64,000 nucleotides of DNA from Metalysinibacillus jejuensis (lineage in GTDB: Bacteria > Bacillota > Bacilli > Bacillales_A > Planococcaceae): NCBI RefSeq assembly GCF_003057615.1, contig NZ_QAFW01000010.1:1-64000 (forward strand), written 5' to 3'. The translations under genes and the position numbers were made by a program. Each line of letters starts with the position of its first letter. Position 1 is the first letter of the stretch. Below are positions 45,605 through 53,092 of this stretch, piece after piece. A model generated the notes under the pieces. It made no database searches. It was not told the origin of the DNA and worked only from the letters and a program-made list of their open reading frames with translations.

Positions 45605-45919
45605 TTGATTGTGTTAGATAAATATGAATATGAGCTTGTAACAGATTATCGAGAAGCTTTTGATGAAGAAGCTGTAGTCGCGCGCTATTCGGAAATTTTA
45701 GCGAAATACGATTATATTTTAGGTGATTGGGGTTATAATCAACTGCGTTTAAAAGGTTTTTATGAAGATAAGCATCCTAAAGCGACCTTTGATACAAAGA
45801 TTAGTACCATTCAAGATTATTTATATGAATATTGTAATTTTGGTTGTGCTTATTTTATTTTAAAACGCGGTAAAAAAGTAGTAGAGAAAAAGCCAGTAAA
45901 AGAATCACAAGAAGTATAA
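45605..45919 (+). CDS. yutD: YutD family protein
   Basis: A 104-residue protein highly like Bacillus YutD: KYDYILGDWGYNQLRLKGF and DYLYEYCNFGCAYFIL are its two conserved blocks. TTG at 45605 has GAGGTG six bases before it and yields the family's usual start; the GTG at 45596 lies within that site. Ten bases after the lipA stop. Function unknown. Confidence 0.88.
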   Translation: MIVLDKYEYELVTDYREAFDEEAVVARYSEILAKYDYILGDWGYNQLRLKGFYEDKHPKATFDTKISTIQDYLYEYCNFGCAYFILKRGKKVVEKKPVKESQEV

Positions 45920-46007
45920 AAAAAGCGGTGTCCCAGCAAGAACTGCACCTCCAGTTGTTAGATGTGTCTAACTTTTGGGGGTCAGTTCAGCAAGGGCCCG
46001 CTTTTTT
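45919..46007 (+). terminator. yutD terminator carrying an inserted inverted-repeat element
   Basis: The outer stem is AAAAAAGCGG...CCC with GGG...CCGCTTTTTT, a normal terminator. Its loop holds a 47-base element (45941-45987) flanked by the direct repeat CAGCAAG (45934-45940 and 45988-45994). The element's ends are inverted repeats (AACTGCACCTCCA and TGGGGGTCAGTT). Confidence 0.75.
45941..45987. repeat. IS3-like inverted-repeat hairpin (47 bases)
   Basis: Two facing ends, AACTGCACCTCCAGTTGTTAGA and its partner TCTAACTTTTGGGGGTCAGTT, separated by TGTG. Read from the right, TGAACTGACCCCCAAAAGT is like the terminal inverted repeat of IS3/IS150-group elements (from memory, not searched). No transposase is present. 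It may be a mini-element or what is left after an internal deletion. Confidence 0.5.
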
Positions 46008-46039
46008 ATAGTTTTATTTATATAGAGCTAGCTGGCGTT

Positions 46040-46306
46040 TTAAGCCATTAATTCCGTTAAGTACTCACGAAGTTCGACGGTCTCTTCGAAGGAACGATTA
46101 AAAGCTTGCTCTAAATACCCTGGTTCCTCTACATCGTCTCTACCGATAATAGCAAAGCGATTAGTTTGAATATCAAGAACTAGTACTTTGCCAAAAAAGC
46201 GTGTAGATTGTAAAATAGCTAAGTCATAACGCAATTTTTCGCCTGTAAAAGCAACGAAGCGCGTTTTAGTATCTTCAATATCATCATATAAGAAAAAGCG
46301 TTCCAT
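46040..46306 (-). CDS. DUF3055 family protein
   Basis: An 88-residue protein with an N-terminal FFLYDDIEDTKTRFVAF block and IIGRDDVEEPGYLEQAF in the middle, the pattern of DUF3055 (SAV0927-like) in Bacillales. ATG at 46306 has AAGGGGAT about nine bases upstream; the TTG seven codons earlier overlaps that site. It diverges from yutE. Function unknown. Confidence 0.7.
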   Translation of the reverse strand: MERFFLYDDIEDTKTRFVAFTGEKLRYDLAILQSTRFFGKVLVLDIQTNRFAIIGRDDVEEPGYLEQAFNRSFEETVELREYLTELMA

Positions 46307-46396
46307 ACGTGTTTTATCCCCTTCCAATTATATAGATATGGTACTATAGAAGAGAATGTACAATCAACTTTAAAAGATTTGAATGGAGGCAATATT

Positions 46397-46849
46397 GTGT
46401 ATTTCGTAGATAGAAATAAAATCACAAACACATTACAACATTTAGATGGTTTAATTGCAATTTTTGAAAGCAAGCAAAACTGGGACGAAGATGAAGTTGC
46501 AAAACTAGCTTTACAACGTATTGGACACAATGCAATGGAAGCGATGATGGATGTAGGCAATTTGATGATTGACGGCTTTATTATGCGTGACCCAGGTAGC
46601 TATGAGGATATCATTGATATCTTAGTAGACGAAAAAGTAATCACACCTGAAATGGATGCACCATTAAAAGAAGTAGTAGGTTTACGTAAAATGCTAGTGC
46701 GCGAATTTACAATGGTTGACGATGCTAAGGTACTACAAGTATTGACTGCAAGCCTACCAGCAATGAAGGCTTTTACACCAAAAGTGAATGACTATTTAAC
46801 AAATGAGCTAGGACCTGTGTCAGCCTTTTTACCTGAGGACGAAAAATAA
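46397..46849 (+). CDS. yutE: DUF86/HepT-like protein (YutE)
   Basis: A 150-residue helical protein of the DUF86 (HepT-like) family. In HepT toxins the RX4-6H(X)Y motif is catalytic; here that region reads GLRKMLVREFTMVDD, with Arg in place of His, so RNase activity is not expected. No MNT antitoxin gene is beside it. The GTG at 46397 lies eight bases after GGAGG. Its stop overlaps the yutF ATG (TAATG), the B. subtilis order. Confidence 0.8.
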   Translation: MYFVDRNKITNTLQHLDGLIAIFESKQNWDEDEVAKLALQRIGHNAMEAMMDVGNLMIDGFIMRDPGSYEDIIDILVDEKVITPEMDAPLKEVVGLRKMLVREFTMVDDAKVLQVLTASLPAMKAFTPKVNDYLTNELGPVSAFLPEDEK

Positions 46850-47595
46850 TGCAGTACAAAGCGTATTGCTTTGATTTAGACGGTACCGTATACCGTGGTA
46901 ACGAGCCGATTGCTAGCGCAGTCACTTTTATTCACGCACTTCAAGCTAAAGGTATAGAGCCATTTTTTATTACGAATAACTCATCAAAAACCGTAGCAGA
47001 GTTGCAAGCAACCCTCTTAAATATGGGGATTATAGCGCAAGCGGATCATATTTATTCAAGCGCATTAGCGACAGCTAGCTATATTACCGAAAACTTTACA
47101 GGTGAGCGTGCAATGTTAATCGGTTCACACGGTTTACGGGATGCTTTGCAACGTGAAGGTATTGAAATTGTTGAACATGGTGCAAGTGTTGTAGTAGTAG
47201 GTATTGATAAAGATGTAAACTATATGAAGCTTGCAATAGCTGCAGTAGCCTTGCAACAAGGGGCAACGTTAGTATCCACAAATCAAGATATTAAATTTCC
47301 GACAGAGCATGGGTTTGTACCAGGTAACGGTGCCTTCACTACCTTAATTGCGGACGTCGCGTCTGTAACACCGCATTATGTTGGAAAGCCCTCACCGCGC
47401 ATGTTAGAAATGATTGCTAGAGACCATCATTTACGTAAAGAAGAAATGGTCTTAATAGGGGATAATCACGATACGGATATTTTATGTGGCGTGAACTACG
47501 GTATCGCAACAATTCACGTAGCGACAGGTGTAACGCCTAGTGCAGATGCTACACAAGCTACATACCGTATTAATGAATTAACCGACTTATTATAA
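46849..47595 (+). CDS. yutF: HAD-family sugar phosphatase (NagD-like, YutF)
   Basis: A 248-residue phosphatase of the NagD/HAD-IIA group. HAD motifs: I CFDLDGTVYRG (nucleophile Asp), II FFITNNSS, III with Lys in VGKPSPRM, IV LIGDNHDTDI. The cap lies between motifs II and III. Similar to Bacillus YutF, which removes phosphate from small phosphorylated metabolites. Coupled to yutE by TAATG; a strong terminator follows. Confidence 0.92.
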   Translation: MQYKAYCFDLDGTVYRGNEPIASAVTFIHALQAKGIEPFFITNNSSKTVAELQATLLNMGIIAQADHIYSSALATASYITENFTGERAMLIGSHGLRDALQREGIEIVEHGASVVVVGIDKDVNYMKLAIAAVALQQGATLVSTNQDIKFPTEHGFVPGNGAFTTLIADVASVTPHYVGKPSPRMLEMIARDHHLRKEEMVLIGDNHDTDILCGVNYGIATIHVATGVTPSADATQATYRINELTDLL

Positions 47596-47599
47596 ATAC

Positions 47600-47638
47600 A
47601 AAAAATGGTAGGATTGCATCGTGCAACCTACCATTTTT
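47600..47638. terminator. Bidirectional terminator after yutF
   Basis: AAAAATGGTAGGATTGCA pairs with TGCAACCTACCATTTTT; it serves yutF and the converging yuzB. Confidence 0.92.
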
Positions 47639-47688
47639 CATTGTTGTCATAGTATGCACGCTAAAAAAACAGCGCGCTAACCTTTTGT

Positions 47689-47925
47689 TTACCACATAGG
47701 GTTATCTTCAATGTACTGATAAATTTTTTTAGTTAATTCTGCAGGAGTAGTTGCTTCAACAATTTCGCCATTCACTAATGCATAAAATGCATTGTCACAT
47801 TTTGTACAATAGCTTAGGCAACCGTAATCAAGCACATCCACATTTGGATCACGTTCTAGTATTTCAAACGTCTCCTGCGCGCCATTTGCTAAGTTGCTGA
47901 CACAAAATTCAACCATTGGATTCAC
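47689..47925 (-). CDS. yuzB: DUF1450 family protein YuzB
   Basis: A 78-residue protein with the same length and start (MNPMVEFCVSNLA) as B. subtilis YuzB. The cysteines in EYGCLSYCTKC-like context (YGCLSYCTKCDNAFYA) are the conserved feature and suggest metal binding or redox. The start is GTG at 47925 with GAGGTGA upstream. Function unknown. It diverges from the NADH dehydrogenase gene. Confidence 0.9.
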   Translation of the reverse strand: MNPMVEFCVSNLANGAQETFEILERDPNVDVLDYGCLSYCTKCDNAFYALVNGEIVEATTPAELTKKIYQYIEDNPMW

Positions 47926-47999
47926 AGGGGTCACCTCTTTCAAACGTTATGCTACTCTCTTTTGAGAAATTAGACAAGTAACAAAGAACAAAAATGATA

Positions 48000-48017
48000 T
48001 TGTGAAAAGTATCACAA
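48000..48017 (+). promoter_or_regulatory. TGTGA-N6-TCACA operator before the first NADH dehydrogenase gene
   Basis: TTGTGAAAAGTATCACAA matches the CRP/FNR box TGTGA-N6-TCACA exactly and the Rex box TTGTGAAnnnnTTCACAA with one mismatch. A half-site TTGTGAA follows at 48045-48051. If GATACT (48039-48044) is the -10 box, the operator centres near -42, the usual class II activator place. Confidence 0.7.
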
Positions 48018-48081
48018 TCATATATACTATAAAATATGGATACTTTGTGAACATAAAAATGGAGTAGAGAAGGAGCGAACT

Positions 48082-49149
48082 ATGCGAAATTTAGTACTTT
48101 TAGGTGGCGGCTATGGCAATATGCGAATTTTATTACGCCTGCTGCCGAATAATTTTCCGTTAGACATGCAAATCACTTTAATTGACCGTACACCGTTTCA
48201 CAGTTTAAAAACAGAGTTTTACGCAGTAGCAGCAGGCACATCAACAGATAAGGACATTCGTGTTAGCTTCCCTGAGCATGAGCGCCTTAAGGTGATGTAC
48301 GGTGAAGTGGTTGAAGTAAATCGCGAGACAAAAGAGGTCGTTTTAGAGAGCGGCGAACATGTACCGTATGATGAGCTAGTTGTAGGTTTAGGTTGTGAGG
48401 ATAAATATCACGGTGTACCAGGTGCTGATGAATTTACGTATAGCATTCAAACAATTGGCAAGGCGCGCCGTACGTATAAAGAAGTATGTGGCTTACCATC
48501 AGGTTCAACTGTAGGCATTGTGGGGGCAGGCCTTAGTGGAATTGAGATGGCGAGTGAATTACGCGAAAGTCGTCCGGATTTAAACATTAAATTATTTGAC
48601 CGTGGGGAGCGTATTTTACGTGATTTCCCAGAAAAGCTAAGCCGCTATGTTCAACAGTGGTTTGATAAGCACAATGTAGATGTTGTGGCTAACTCTAACA
48701 TTACAAAAGTAGAGCAAGGTAAGTTATATAACCATGACAATATTATTGATGTGGATGCGGTTGTATGGACAGCGGGCGTACAGCCTGTAAAAATTGTGCG
48801 TGATATGGATGTAGAAAAAGATAAATTTGACCGTCCAATCGTAACACAGTATTTTTATACACCAGAAGATGAACATGTATTCTTTGTAGGTGACTGTGCA
48901 TCATCAACTTTACCACCAACAGCACAGCTAGCTGAGGAGCAAGCAGAGCATATTGTTCGTGTATTAAAAGCGCGCTGGCGTCATGAGGAGTTACCGGAAA
49001 AAATGCCTGAAATTAAATTAAAAGGCTTTATGGGCTCTTTAGGTAAAAAACAAGGTTTTGTGCATTTAGCTGATACTACATTAACAGGACGTATCGCACG
49101 TTTAATGAAGTCAGGCTTATTATGGATGTACAAGCGTCAAAATGATTAA
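48082..49149 (+). CDS. yutJ: Type II NADH dehydrogenase-like flavoprotein (YutJ-like)
   Basis: A 355-residue FAD/NAD(P)-binding oxidoreductase. The FAD motif is LVLLGGGYGNM at the N-terminus (third Gly followed by Asn, slightly off GxGxxG). The NADH motif is GIVGAGLSGIEMASEL, and the FAD-pyrimidine motif is FFVGDCASSTLPPTAQ. C-terminal GFMGSLGKKQGFVHL resembles the membrane-docking region of NDH-II. B. subtilis yutJ lies in the same neighbourhood. GGAG precedes ATG. A TGTGA-N6-TCACA box is 65 bases upstream. Confidence 0.88.
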   Translation: MRNLVLLGGGYGNMRILLRLLPNNFPLDMQITLIDRTPFHSLKTEFYAVAAGTSTDKDIRVSFPEHERLKVMYGEVVEVNRETKEVVLESGEHVPYDELVVGLGCEDKYHGVPGADEFTYSIQTIGKARRTYKEVCGLPSGSTVGIVGAGLSGIEMASELRESRPDLNIKLFDRGERILRDFPEKLSRYVQQWFDKHNVDVVANSNITKVEQGKLYNHDNIIDVDAVVWTAGVQPVKIVRDMDVEKDKFDRPIVTQYFYTPEDEHVFFVGDCASSTLPPTAQLAEEQAEHIVRVLKARWRHEELPEKMPEIKLKGFMGSLGKKQGFVHLADTTLTGRIARLMKSGLLWMYKRQND

Positions 49150-49157
49150 CAAGCATT

Positions 49158-49185
49158 AAGCTGTCTCAGGTGAGGCAGCTTTTTT
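49158..49185 (+). terminator. Terminator after yutJ
   Basis: AAGCTGTCTCA pairs with TGAGGCAGCTT around GG, followed by T. It lies just before the mepB remnant. Confidence 0.8.
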
Positions 49186-49200
49186 GTTGGAGGGATTGAC

Positions 49201-49623
49201 GTGCAATCACAACGATGGCTAAAAGAACGATTTCCACAGCTTGAGACTATACAACAAGAGCCACAAAAAGCGACTTATGAAGGCTGTATATTTACAGTAG
49301 AAGGTATTCGTTATCGCAGTCGTTTAGCTAAACGTACACCTAAGAAGGCAGGTTATTTTGTTGCTTTTTGGGAGAAGGATGCGGCAGGGGTTAATCAAGC
49401 ATTTTATGCGAACAATAGTCCAGATTAATTGCTGATTTTTACGGAGACCGGCGATTATTTTAACTTTCCTCGCGCAGCATTGCTTGCATTAGGTGTTGTA
49501 CAAACAGCTACCAAGGCAAGAAAAATGGCAATGCGTGTTTACCCACCACACGAACAAGGCTTAAATAAAACAGCAACTACCACACAGCGTAAACAAGCAC
49601 CTTATTATAAAAAAAGAAGATAG
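49201..49623 (+). pseudogene. mepB: MepB-family gene interrupted by an in-frame stop
   Basis: Two frames in the same phase, 49201-49428 (75 codons) and 49429-49623, are one MepB-type gene split by a single TAA at 49426-49428. The left part has KATYEGCIFTV and GYFVAFWEKD; the right part continues with LLIFTETGDYFNFPRAALL and ARKMAMRVYPPHE, as in MepB. The codon hit lies between SPD and LLIF, where the family has one residue or none. Everything else is intact, with GGAGGG before GTG. MepB accompanies multidrug efflux in staphylococci, but its role is unclear. Recent inactivation or readthrough. Confidence 0.85.
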
Positions 49624-49638
49624 CCTAGGCTACCTTCT
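49614..49638. terminator. Hairpin between the mepB remnant and yuzD
   Basis: AAGAAG-A-TAGCC pairs with GGCTA-C-CTTCT across TA. It spans the stop codons of both converging genes; T-run weak. Confidence 0.5.
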
Positions 49639-49963
49639 ACTGTGCTTGGAATCCTAATGATTCAAGCTTGGCATAAACCGGTTTTAATTGAATATATCCT
49701 TCGCCGACCATTTCGTTGTTAATAAGCACGAGGGGATAGAAAAACTCATCATCATGAATGCGCGTTGCCCAAGCCTGATCTCTTTCATTCTCAATTGGTG
49801 CTTCGATATCGATATAGCGGATTTCATATGCTTGGTTCGGATACTTGCGATCAATGGCAGCTTGTAACCATTCGTAAGTATCTTTTGAAGATGGTGCATT
49901 AACACAGCTAGCGCAAGCGATCGCTGCGCCATAAATTTCGATTAATGGAGCTTTGTTTGACAT
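49637..49963 (-). CDS. yuzD: DUF1462 family protein YuzD
   Basis: A 108-residue thioredoxin-fold-like protein of DUF1462. CASCVNAPSSKDTYEWL contains a CxxC near residues 17-20, and FFYPLVLINNEMVGEGYIQL resembles the cis-Pro region. It diverges from the NifU-like gene, as yuzD does from yutI in B. subtilis, hinting at a shared role in Fe-S or redox chemistry. No experiment known to me. Confidence 0.9.
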   Translation of the reverse strand: MSNKAPLIEIYGAAIACASCVNAPSSKDTYEWLQAAIDRKYPNQAYEIRYIDIEAPIENERDQAWATRIHDDEFFYPLVLINNEMVGEGYIQLKPVYAKLESLGFQAQ

Positions 49964-50046
49964 CTAATATCAGCCTCTCACGATTCATTATTGGATTTTT
50001 TATCGTATTAACATTATAATCATTATAATGAAAGGAGTCGAGTTAA

Positions 50047-50283
50047 ATGACACAAGCAACATTAACAGATCAAGTGCAAGAAGTATTAGATAAATTACGC
50101 CCATTCTTATTACGTGATGGTGGCGACTGCGAATTAGTTGATATCGAAGATGGTATTGTTAAGTTACGTTTATTAGGTGCATGTGGTAGTTGTCCAAGTT
50201 CAACGATTACATTAAAAGCAGGTATTGAGCGTGCATTATTAGAAGAAGTACCTGGTATCATTGAAGTAGAACAAGTATTTTAA
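50047..50283 (+). CDS. yutI: NifU C-terminal-domain protein (YutI/NfuA-like carrier)
   Basis: A 78-residue Nfu-type Fe-S carrier. [19 protein letters not shown] and the cluster-binding CxxC in [15 protein letters not shown] are conserved. Dimers hold one 4Fe-4S cluster between the two CxxC motifs and hand it to targets. AAAGGAG precedes ATG. It and SufA (51194) form an A-type/Nfu carrier pair downstream of the SufBCD scaffold in this genome. Confidence 0.93.
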   Translation: MTQATLTDQVQEVLDKLRPFLLRDGGDCELVDIEDGIVKLRLLGACGSCPSSTITLKAGIERALLEEVPGIIEVEQVF

Positions 50284-50289
50284 TTCAAC

Positions 50290-50320
50290 GAGAAATCGCT
50301 AGCTTGCGGTTTCTTTTTTT
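50290..50320 (+). terminator. Terminator after the NifU-like gene
   Basis: GAAATCGC pairs with GCGGTTTC around six bases, followed by seven T. Confidence 0.85.
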
Positions 50321-50406
50321 GTTATGGAATAAAGCATCTAAATTCTAAAGTGAGTAATCAGCTTCATAGTCAAAGGCAGCGTGGTAGCCGACCTACTGGT
50401 GTAAAA

Positions 50407-51084
50407 TTATGCTTCTTCTCGAATGATAAGCCATTGCTCCTTCGTCATATCGATTAACTTAGGTTCAAGACAACTGCTTTGGTTTTCAAGGATGCGGGAG
50501 AAGCTACGCGTTGCTTCTTCGATGTCTCCAGTGCGACGAGAAAGTTCACCAATCATATATAAAATGCGAAATTCTGACATTTGTGTATTGCTGTAATCCC
50601 CTGTAGAGTAGGAAGCTAAATAATAATCGCGAGACAAATTCATAAAACGTTGCTCTTGACCGCTGTTATCTAGCGAGCGATACAGCCATGCAATACGCAT
50701 AGCGAGACCTGCTAATACGACGTTTTTTTCCTTTTTTAATGTGCCACAAACTAAAGCGAGTTTATAAGCTTCTAGCGCTTGGAAGACCGTGCGTTCCCCA
50801 TTATAAGAGCGGCGTACGAAGCGTTTTACAATTTGTTCATCAATAGCGGCTTCTGTTCCAGGTGCAAAGTAAGGTGAAAAGTCTTCTGTGAAAGAAAACC
50901 CACAGTGTTCACAAACGAAAACATTGTAATAAATCCCATTGATTGTGGGATTCGCATAAATCGGCTGAAAATCGCTCTCGTGTTTTTTAACACGAACGAA
51001 TTTAGAACGTAGCTTTGCGGTAGGAAATTGTTTTTTGCAATGAATACAAGTAATCGTTGTTTCGTAATGCGGTGTTAGTTCCAT
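50407..51084 (-). CDS. DUF2225 family protein
   Basis: A 225-residue protein. The N-terminal part has two zinc-type pairs, CIHCKKQF and CEHCGFSF, about 50 residues apart. The rest is helical with TPR-like repeats (FQALEAYKLALVCG, FMNLSRDYYLASYS, EATRSFSRILEN). This is the DUF2225 layout. ATG at 51084 has GGAGGG seven bases upstream. No function is known. The 120 bases between its end and the yutI terminator hold nothing evident. Confidence 0.85.
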   Translation of the reverse strand: MELTPHYETTITCIHCKKQFPTAKLRSKFVRVKKHESDFQPIYANPTINGIYYNVFVCEHCGFSFTEDFSPYFAPGTEAAIDEQIVKRFVRRSYNGERTVFQALEAYKLALVCGTLKKEKNVVLAGLAMRIAWLYRSLDNSGQEQRFMNLSRDYYLASYSTGDYSNTQMSEFRILYMIGELSRRTGDIEEATRSFSRILENQSSCLEPKLIDMTKEQWLIIREEA

Positions 51085-51193
51085 TGTAATACCCTCCAAA
51101 AAAATATGTATAACCTTTAGTATAGCAGTAAGCGCAATAGTTGCGAATAAATTAGTAAAGTTGATATGATAAAAGAAAGGAAGGTGACGAGTA

Positions 51194-51568
51194 ATGACAA
51201 TTACTAAACAAGTTATTGATATTACAGAATCTGCTTCATTTCGTATTAAAGAAATGATGGAATATAATGAAGAGCAAGGTGCATTTTTACGCGTATCTGT
51301 AAACGGCGGCGGTTGCAGTGGTTTATCTTACGGGATGAATTTTGACCGTGAACAACGAGATACTGACTTAGTAGACGAACAATTCGGTTTATCTATTGTT
51401 ATAGATAAAGAAGACGCAGCGATTTTAGAAGGTACGCGCATCGATTATAAGCAGTCCTTAATGGGCGGCGGCTTTACGATTGATAACCCGAATGCTATTG
51501 CATCTTGTGGTTGTGGCACAAGTTTCCGAGCTGAAAAACGCGAGGGAACACCAGAAGTTTGTGAATAA
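51194..51568 (+). CDS. sufA: A-type Fe-S carrier SufA
   Basis: A 124-residue HesB/IscA-family protein with the three cluster cysteines: Cys in VNGGGCSGLSYG, then CGCG in ASCGCGTSFRAE. B. subtilis SufA (YutM) has the same form. It carries clusters from SufBCD to targets such as LipA and QueE. The gene is separate from the suf operon. AAAGGAAGGTG precedes ATG. A weak terminator follows. Confidence 0.93.
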   Translation: MTITKQVIDITESASFRIKEMMEYNEEQGAFLRVSVNGGGCSGLSYGMNFDREQRDTDLVDEQFGLSIVIDKEDAAILEGTRIDYKQSLMGGGFTIDNPNAIASCGCGTSFRAEKREGTPEVCE

Positions 51569-51579
51569 GCATAAACTAA

Positions 51580-51611
51580 ACTTACTTACGCGCTGTAGGT
51601 GAGTTTTTTTA
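51580..51611 (+). terminator. Terminator after sufA
   Basis: CTTACTTAC-type arm pairs with GTAGGTGAG and is followed by seven T. Confidence 0.65.
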
Positions 51612-51615
51612 TTAA

Positions 51616-51633
51616 ATGTGAAAGGAATCACAA
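51616..51633 (+). promoter_or_regulatory. TGTGA-N6-TCACA operator before the second NADH dehydrogenase gene
   Basis: ATGTGAAAGGAATCACAA matches TGTGA-N6-TCACA exactly and the Rex box with two mismatches. It centres about 60 bases upstream of the start predicted from TTGAAA-N17-TAATAT (51649-51677), the usual class I activator place. Confidence 0.65.
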
Positions 51634-51648
51634 GCATGAATTAATTTG

Positions 51649-51677
51649 TTGAAATCAAGTTAGAAAAGGTCTAATAT
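51649..51677 (+). promoter_or_regulatory. Promoter of the yumB-like gene
   Basis: TTGAAA (51649-51654), 17 bases, TAATAT (51672-51677). A leader of about 110 bases follows, in which CTAGCGC and GCGCTAG can pair. Confidence 0.6.
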
Positions 51678-51791
51678 AGTAGATAGGATTTTTGTCGAAA
51701 TACTGTCGACCTAGCGCTAGAGGTTTAGGGGCAACTACTAACGGTTTCTTTTGCGCTAGCTACAATACATTTAAAGGTGGTTTTGATTCAA

Positions 51792-53006
51792 GTGAAGAGA
51801 CCGACAATTTTAGTATTAGGTGCGGGCTACGGTGGATTAACAACTGTTGTAAACTTGCAAAAATTAGTGGGCCAAGATGGGGCTAATATCGTATTAGTAA
51901 ACAAAAATGATTACCACTACGAGTCAACTTGGTTACATGAAGCAGGTGCAGGTACGATTGATTCAAACAAAGCACGTTACGACGTAGAGAGCGTAATTGA
52001 TAAAAGTAAAGTAAAATTCGTTAAAGCTGAAGTAACGAACATTGACGTAACAGAGCGTCTAGTTGAAACTACAGCAGGTAAAATGGATTATGACTATTTA
52101 GTTATCGGTCTAGGCTTTGAAGGTGAAACTTTCGGTATTCCAGGTTTAGATACGTATGCATTAGCATTAACTAACTTAAATGCTGCGCGTCAAGTACGTG
52201 AGCATATCGAGTACCAATTTGCTAGCTGGTCATTAGATGAAGTGAAAGATGATAGCAAATTAACGATTGTTGTGGGCGGCGCAGGCTTTACAGGAATTGA
52301 ATTCTTAGGTGAATTAGGTAACCGTGTACCAGAGCTTTGCAAAGAGTTTGATATTCCTCAAGAAAAAGTTCGTGTACTATGTGTAGAAGCAGCACCAATG
52401 GTATTACCAGGTTTTGATGAAGGTTTAGTAGAATATGCTGTAAGTCAATTACAGAAAAAAGGTATTGAATTCTCAATCGGTACACCGGTTGTAGAAGCTA
52501 CTGAAGAAGGCGTCAAAATTAAAAAAGGTGAAGATGAATTTGAGTTTATTAAAGCAGGTACAGTAGTATGGGCTGCTGGCGTTCGTGGTAATAAACTAAT
52601 CGAAACATCGGGTATTGAAAATGCGCGTGCGCGTGTACGTGTAGAAGCAGACATGCGTGCACCAGGCTTTGAAGATGTCTTTATCGTAGGTGACTGTGCA
52701 TTTATGATTAACCCAGAAGTGGACCGTCCATACCCACCAACAGCACAAATTGCGATGCAACAAGGCGCGCAAATTGCTAAAAACATCGTTAGCTTAATTG
52801 AAGGTAACGAAACATCAGCATTCGTTCCAGACTTAAAAGGTGCTGTATGTTCATTAGGTCATGATGATGCTATTGGTGATGCGATGGGCCGTAAATTTAC
52901 GGGTAAAACAGCATCAGCGCTGAAAAAAGTAATCGATAACCGTGCACTATTCTTAGTAGGTGGCGCAGGTTTAGTACTGAAAAAAGGTAAATTTAAATTT
53001 TTATAA
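51792..53006 (+). CDS. yumB: Type II NADH dehydrogenase (YumB-like)
   Basis: A 404-residue membrane-bound flavoprotein that passes electrons from NADH to menaquinone without pumping protons. FAD motif VLGAGYGGLTTVVNL, NADH motif VVGGAGFTGIEFLGEL, and FIVGDCAFMINP near the C-terminus. The quinone-side stretch YPPTAQIAMQQG is present. Start: GTG at 51792, eleven bases after AAAGGTGG; the upstream GTG at 51777 lies inside that site. Similar to B. subtilis YumB. It is a close functional partner of the gene at 48082. Confidence 0.92.
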   Translation: MKRPTILVLGAGYGGLTTVVNLQKLVGQDGANIVLVNKNDYHYESTWLHEAGAGTIDSNKARYDVESVIDKSKVKFVKAEVTNIDVTERLVETTAGKMDYDYLVIGLGFEGETFGIPGLDTYALALTNLNAARQVREHIEYQFASWSLDEVKDDSKLTIVVGGAGFTGIEFLGELGNRVPELCKEFDIPQEKVRVLCVEAAPMVLPGFDEGLVEYAVSQLQKKGIEFSIGTPVVEATEEGVKIKKGEDEFEFIKAGTVVWAAGVRGNKLIETSGIENARARVRVEADMRAPGFEDVFIVGDCAFMINPEVDRPYPPTAQIAMQQGAQIAKNIVSLIEGNETSAFVPDLKGAVCSLGHDDAIGDAMGRKFTGKTASALKKVIDNRALFLVGGAGLVLKKGKFKFL

Positions 53007-53014
53007 TGAATGAG

Positions 53015-53048
53015 TCGTCTCAAGCAATAGCTTGAGGCGATTTTTTTT
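53015..53048 (+). terminator. Terminator of the yumB-like gene
   Basis: TCGTCTCAAGC pairs with GCTTGAGGCGA around AATA, followed by eight T. Confidence 0.93.
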
Positions 53049-53092
53049 GCTCAATTGCTTATAATAGTAGTATTGGCATTGGGGGAATGAAG

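Noticed and set aside
45920-46010. T-box or other riboswitch
   Set aside because: No T-box core or specifier is seen, and the next gene is on the other strand. A terminator with an inserted inverted repeat fits better.
46219-46560. Minus-strand 113-codon frame across the DUF3055/yutE gap
   Set aside because: It overlaps the starts of both well-supported flanking genes, has no ribosome binding site and its product has no protein-like pattern. It is a shadow frame.
46397-47595. Toxin-antitoxin pair (HepT-like with neighbour)
   Set aside because: The neighbour is a NagD-type phosphatase, not an MNT nucleotidyltransferase, and the catalytic His of HepT is absent.
49429-49623. Separate 64-codon gene after the mepB fragment
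   Set aside because: It has no ribosome binding site and continues the MepB alignment in the same frame. It is the second half of one interrupted gene.
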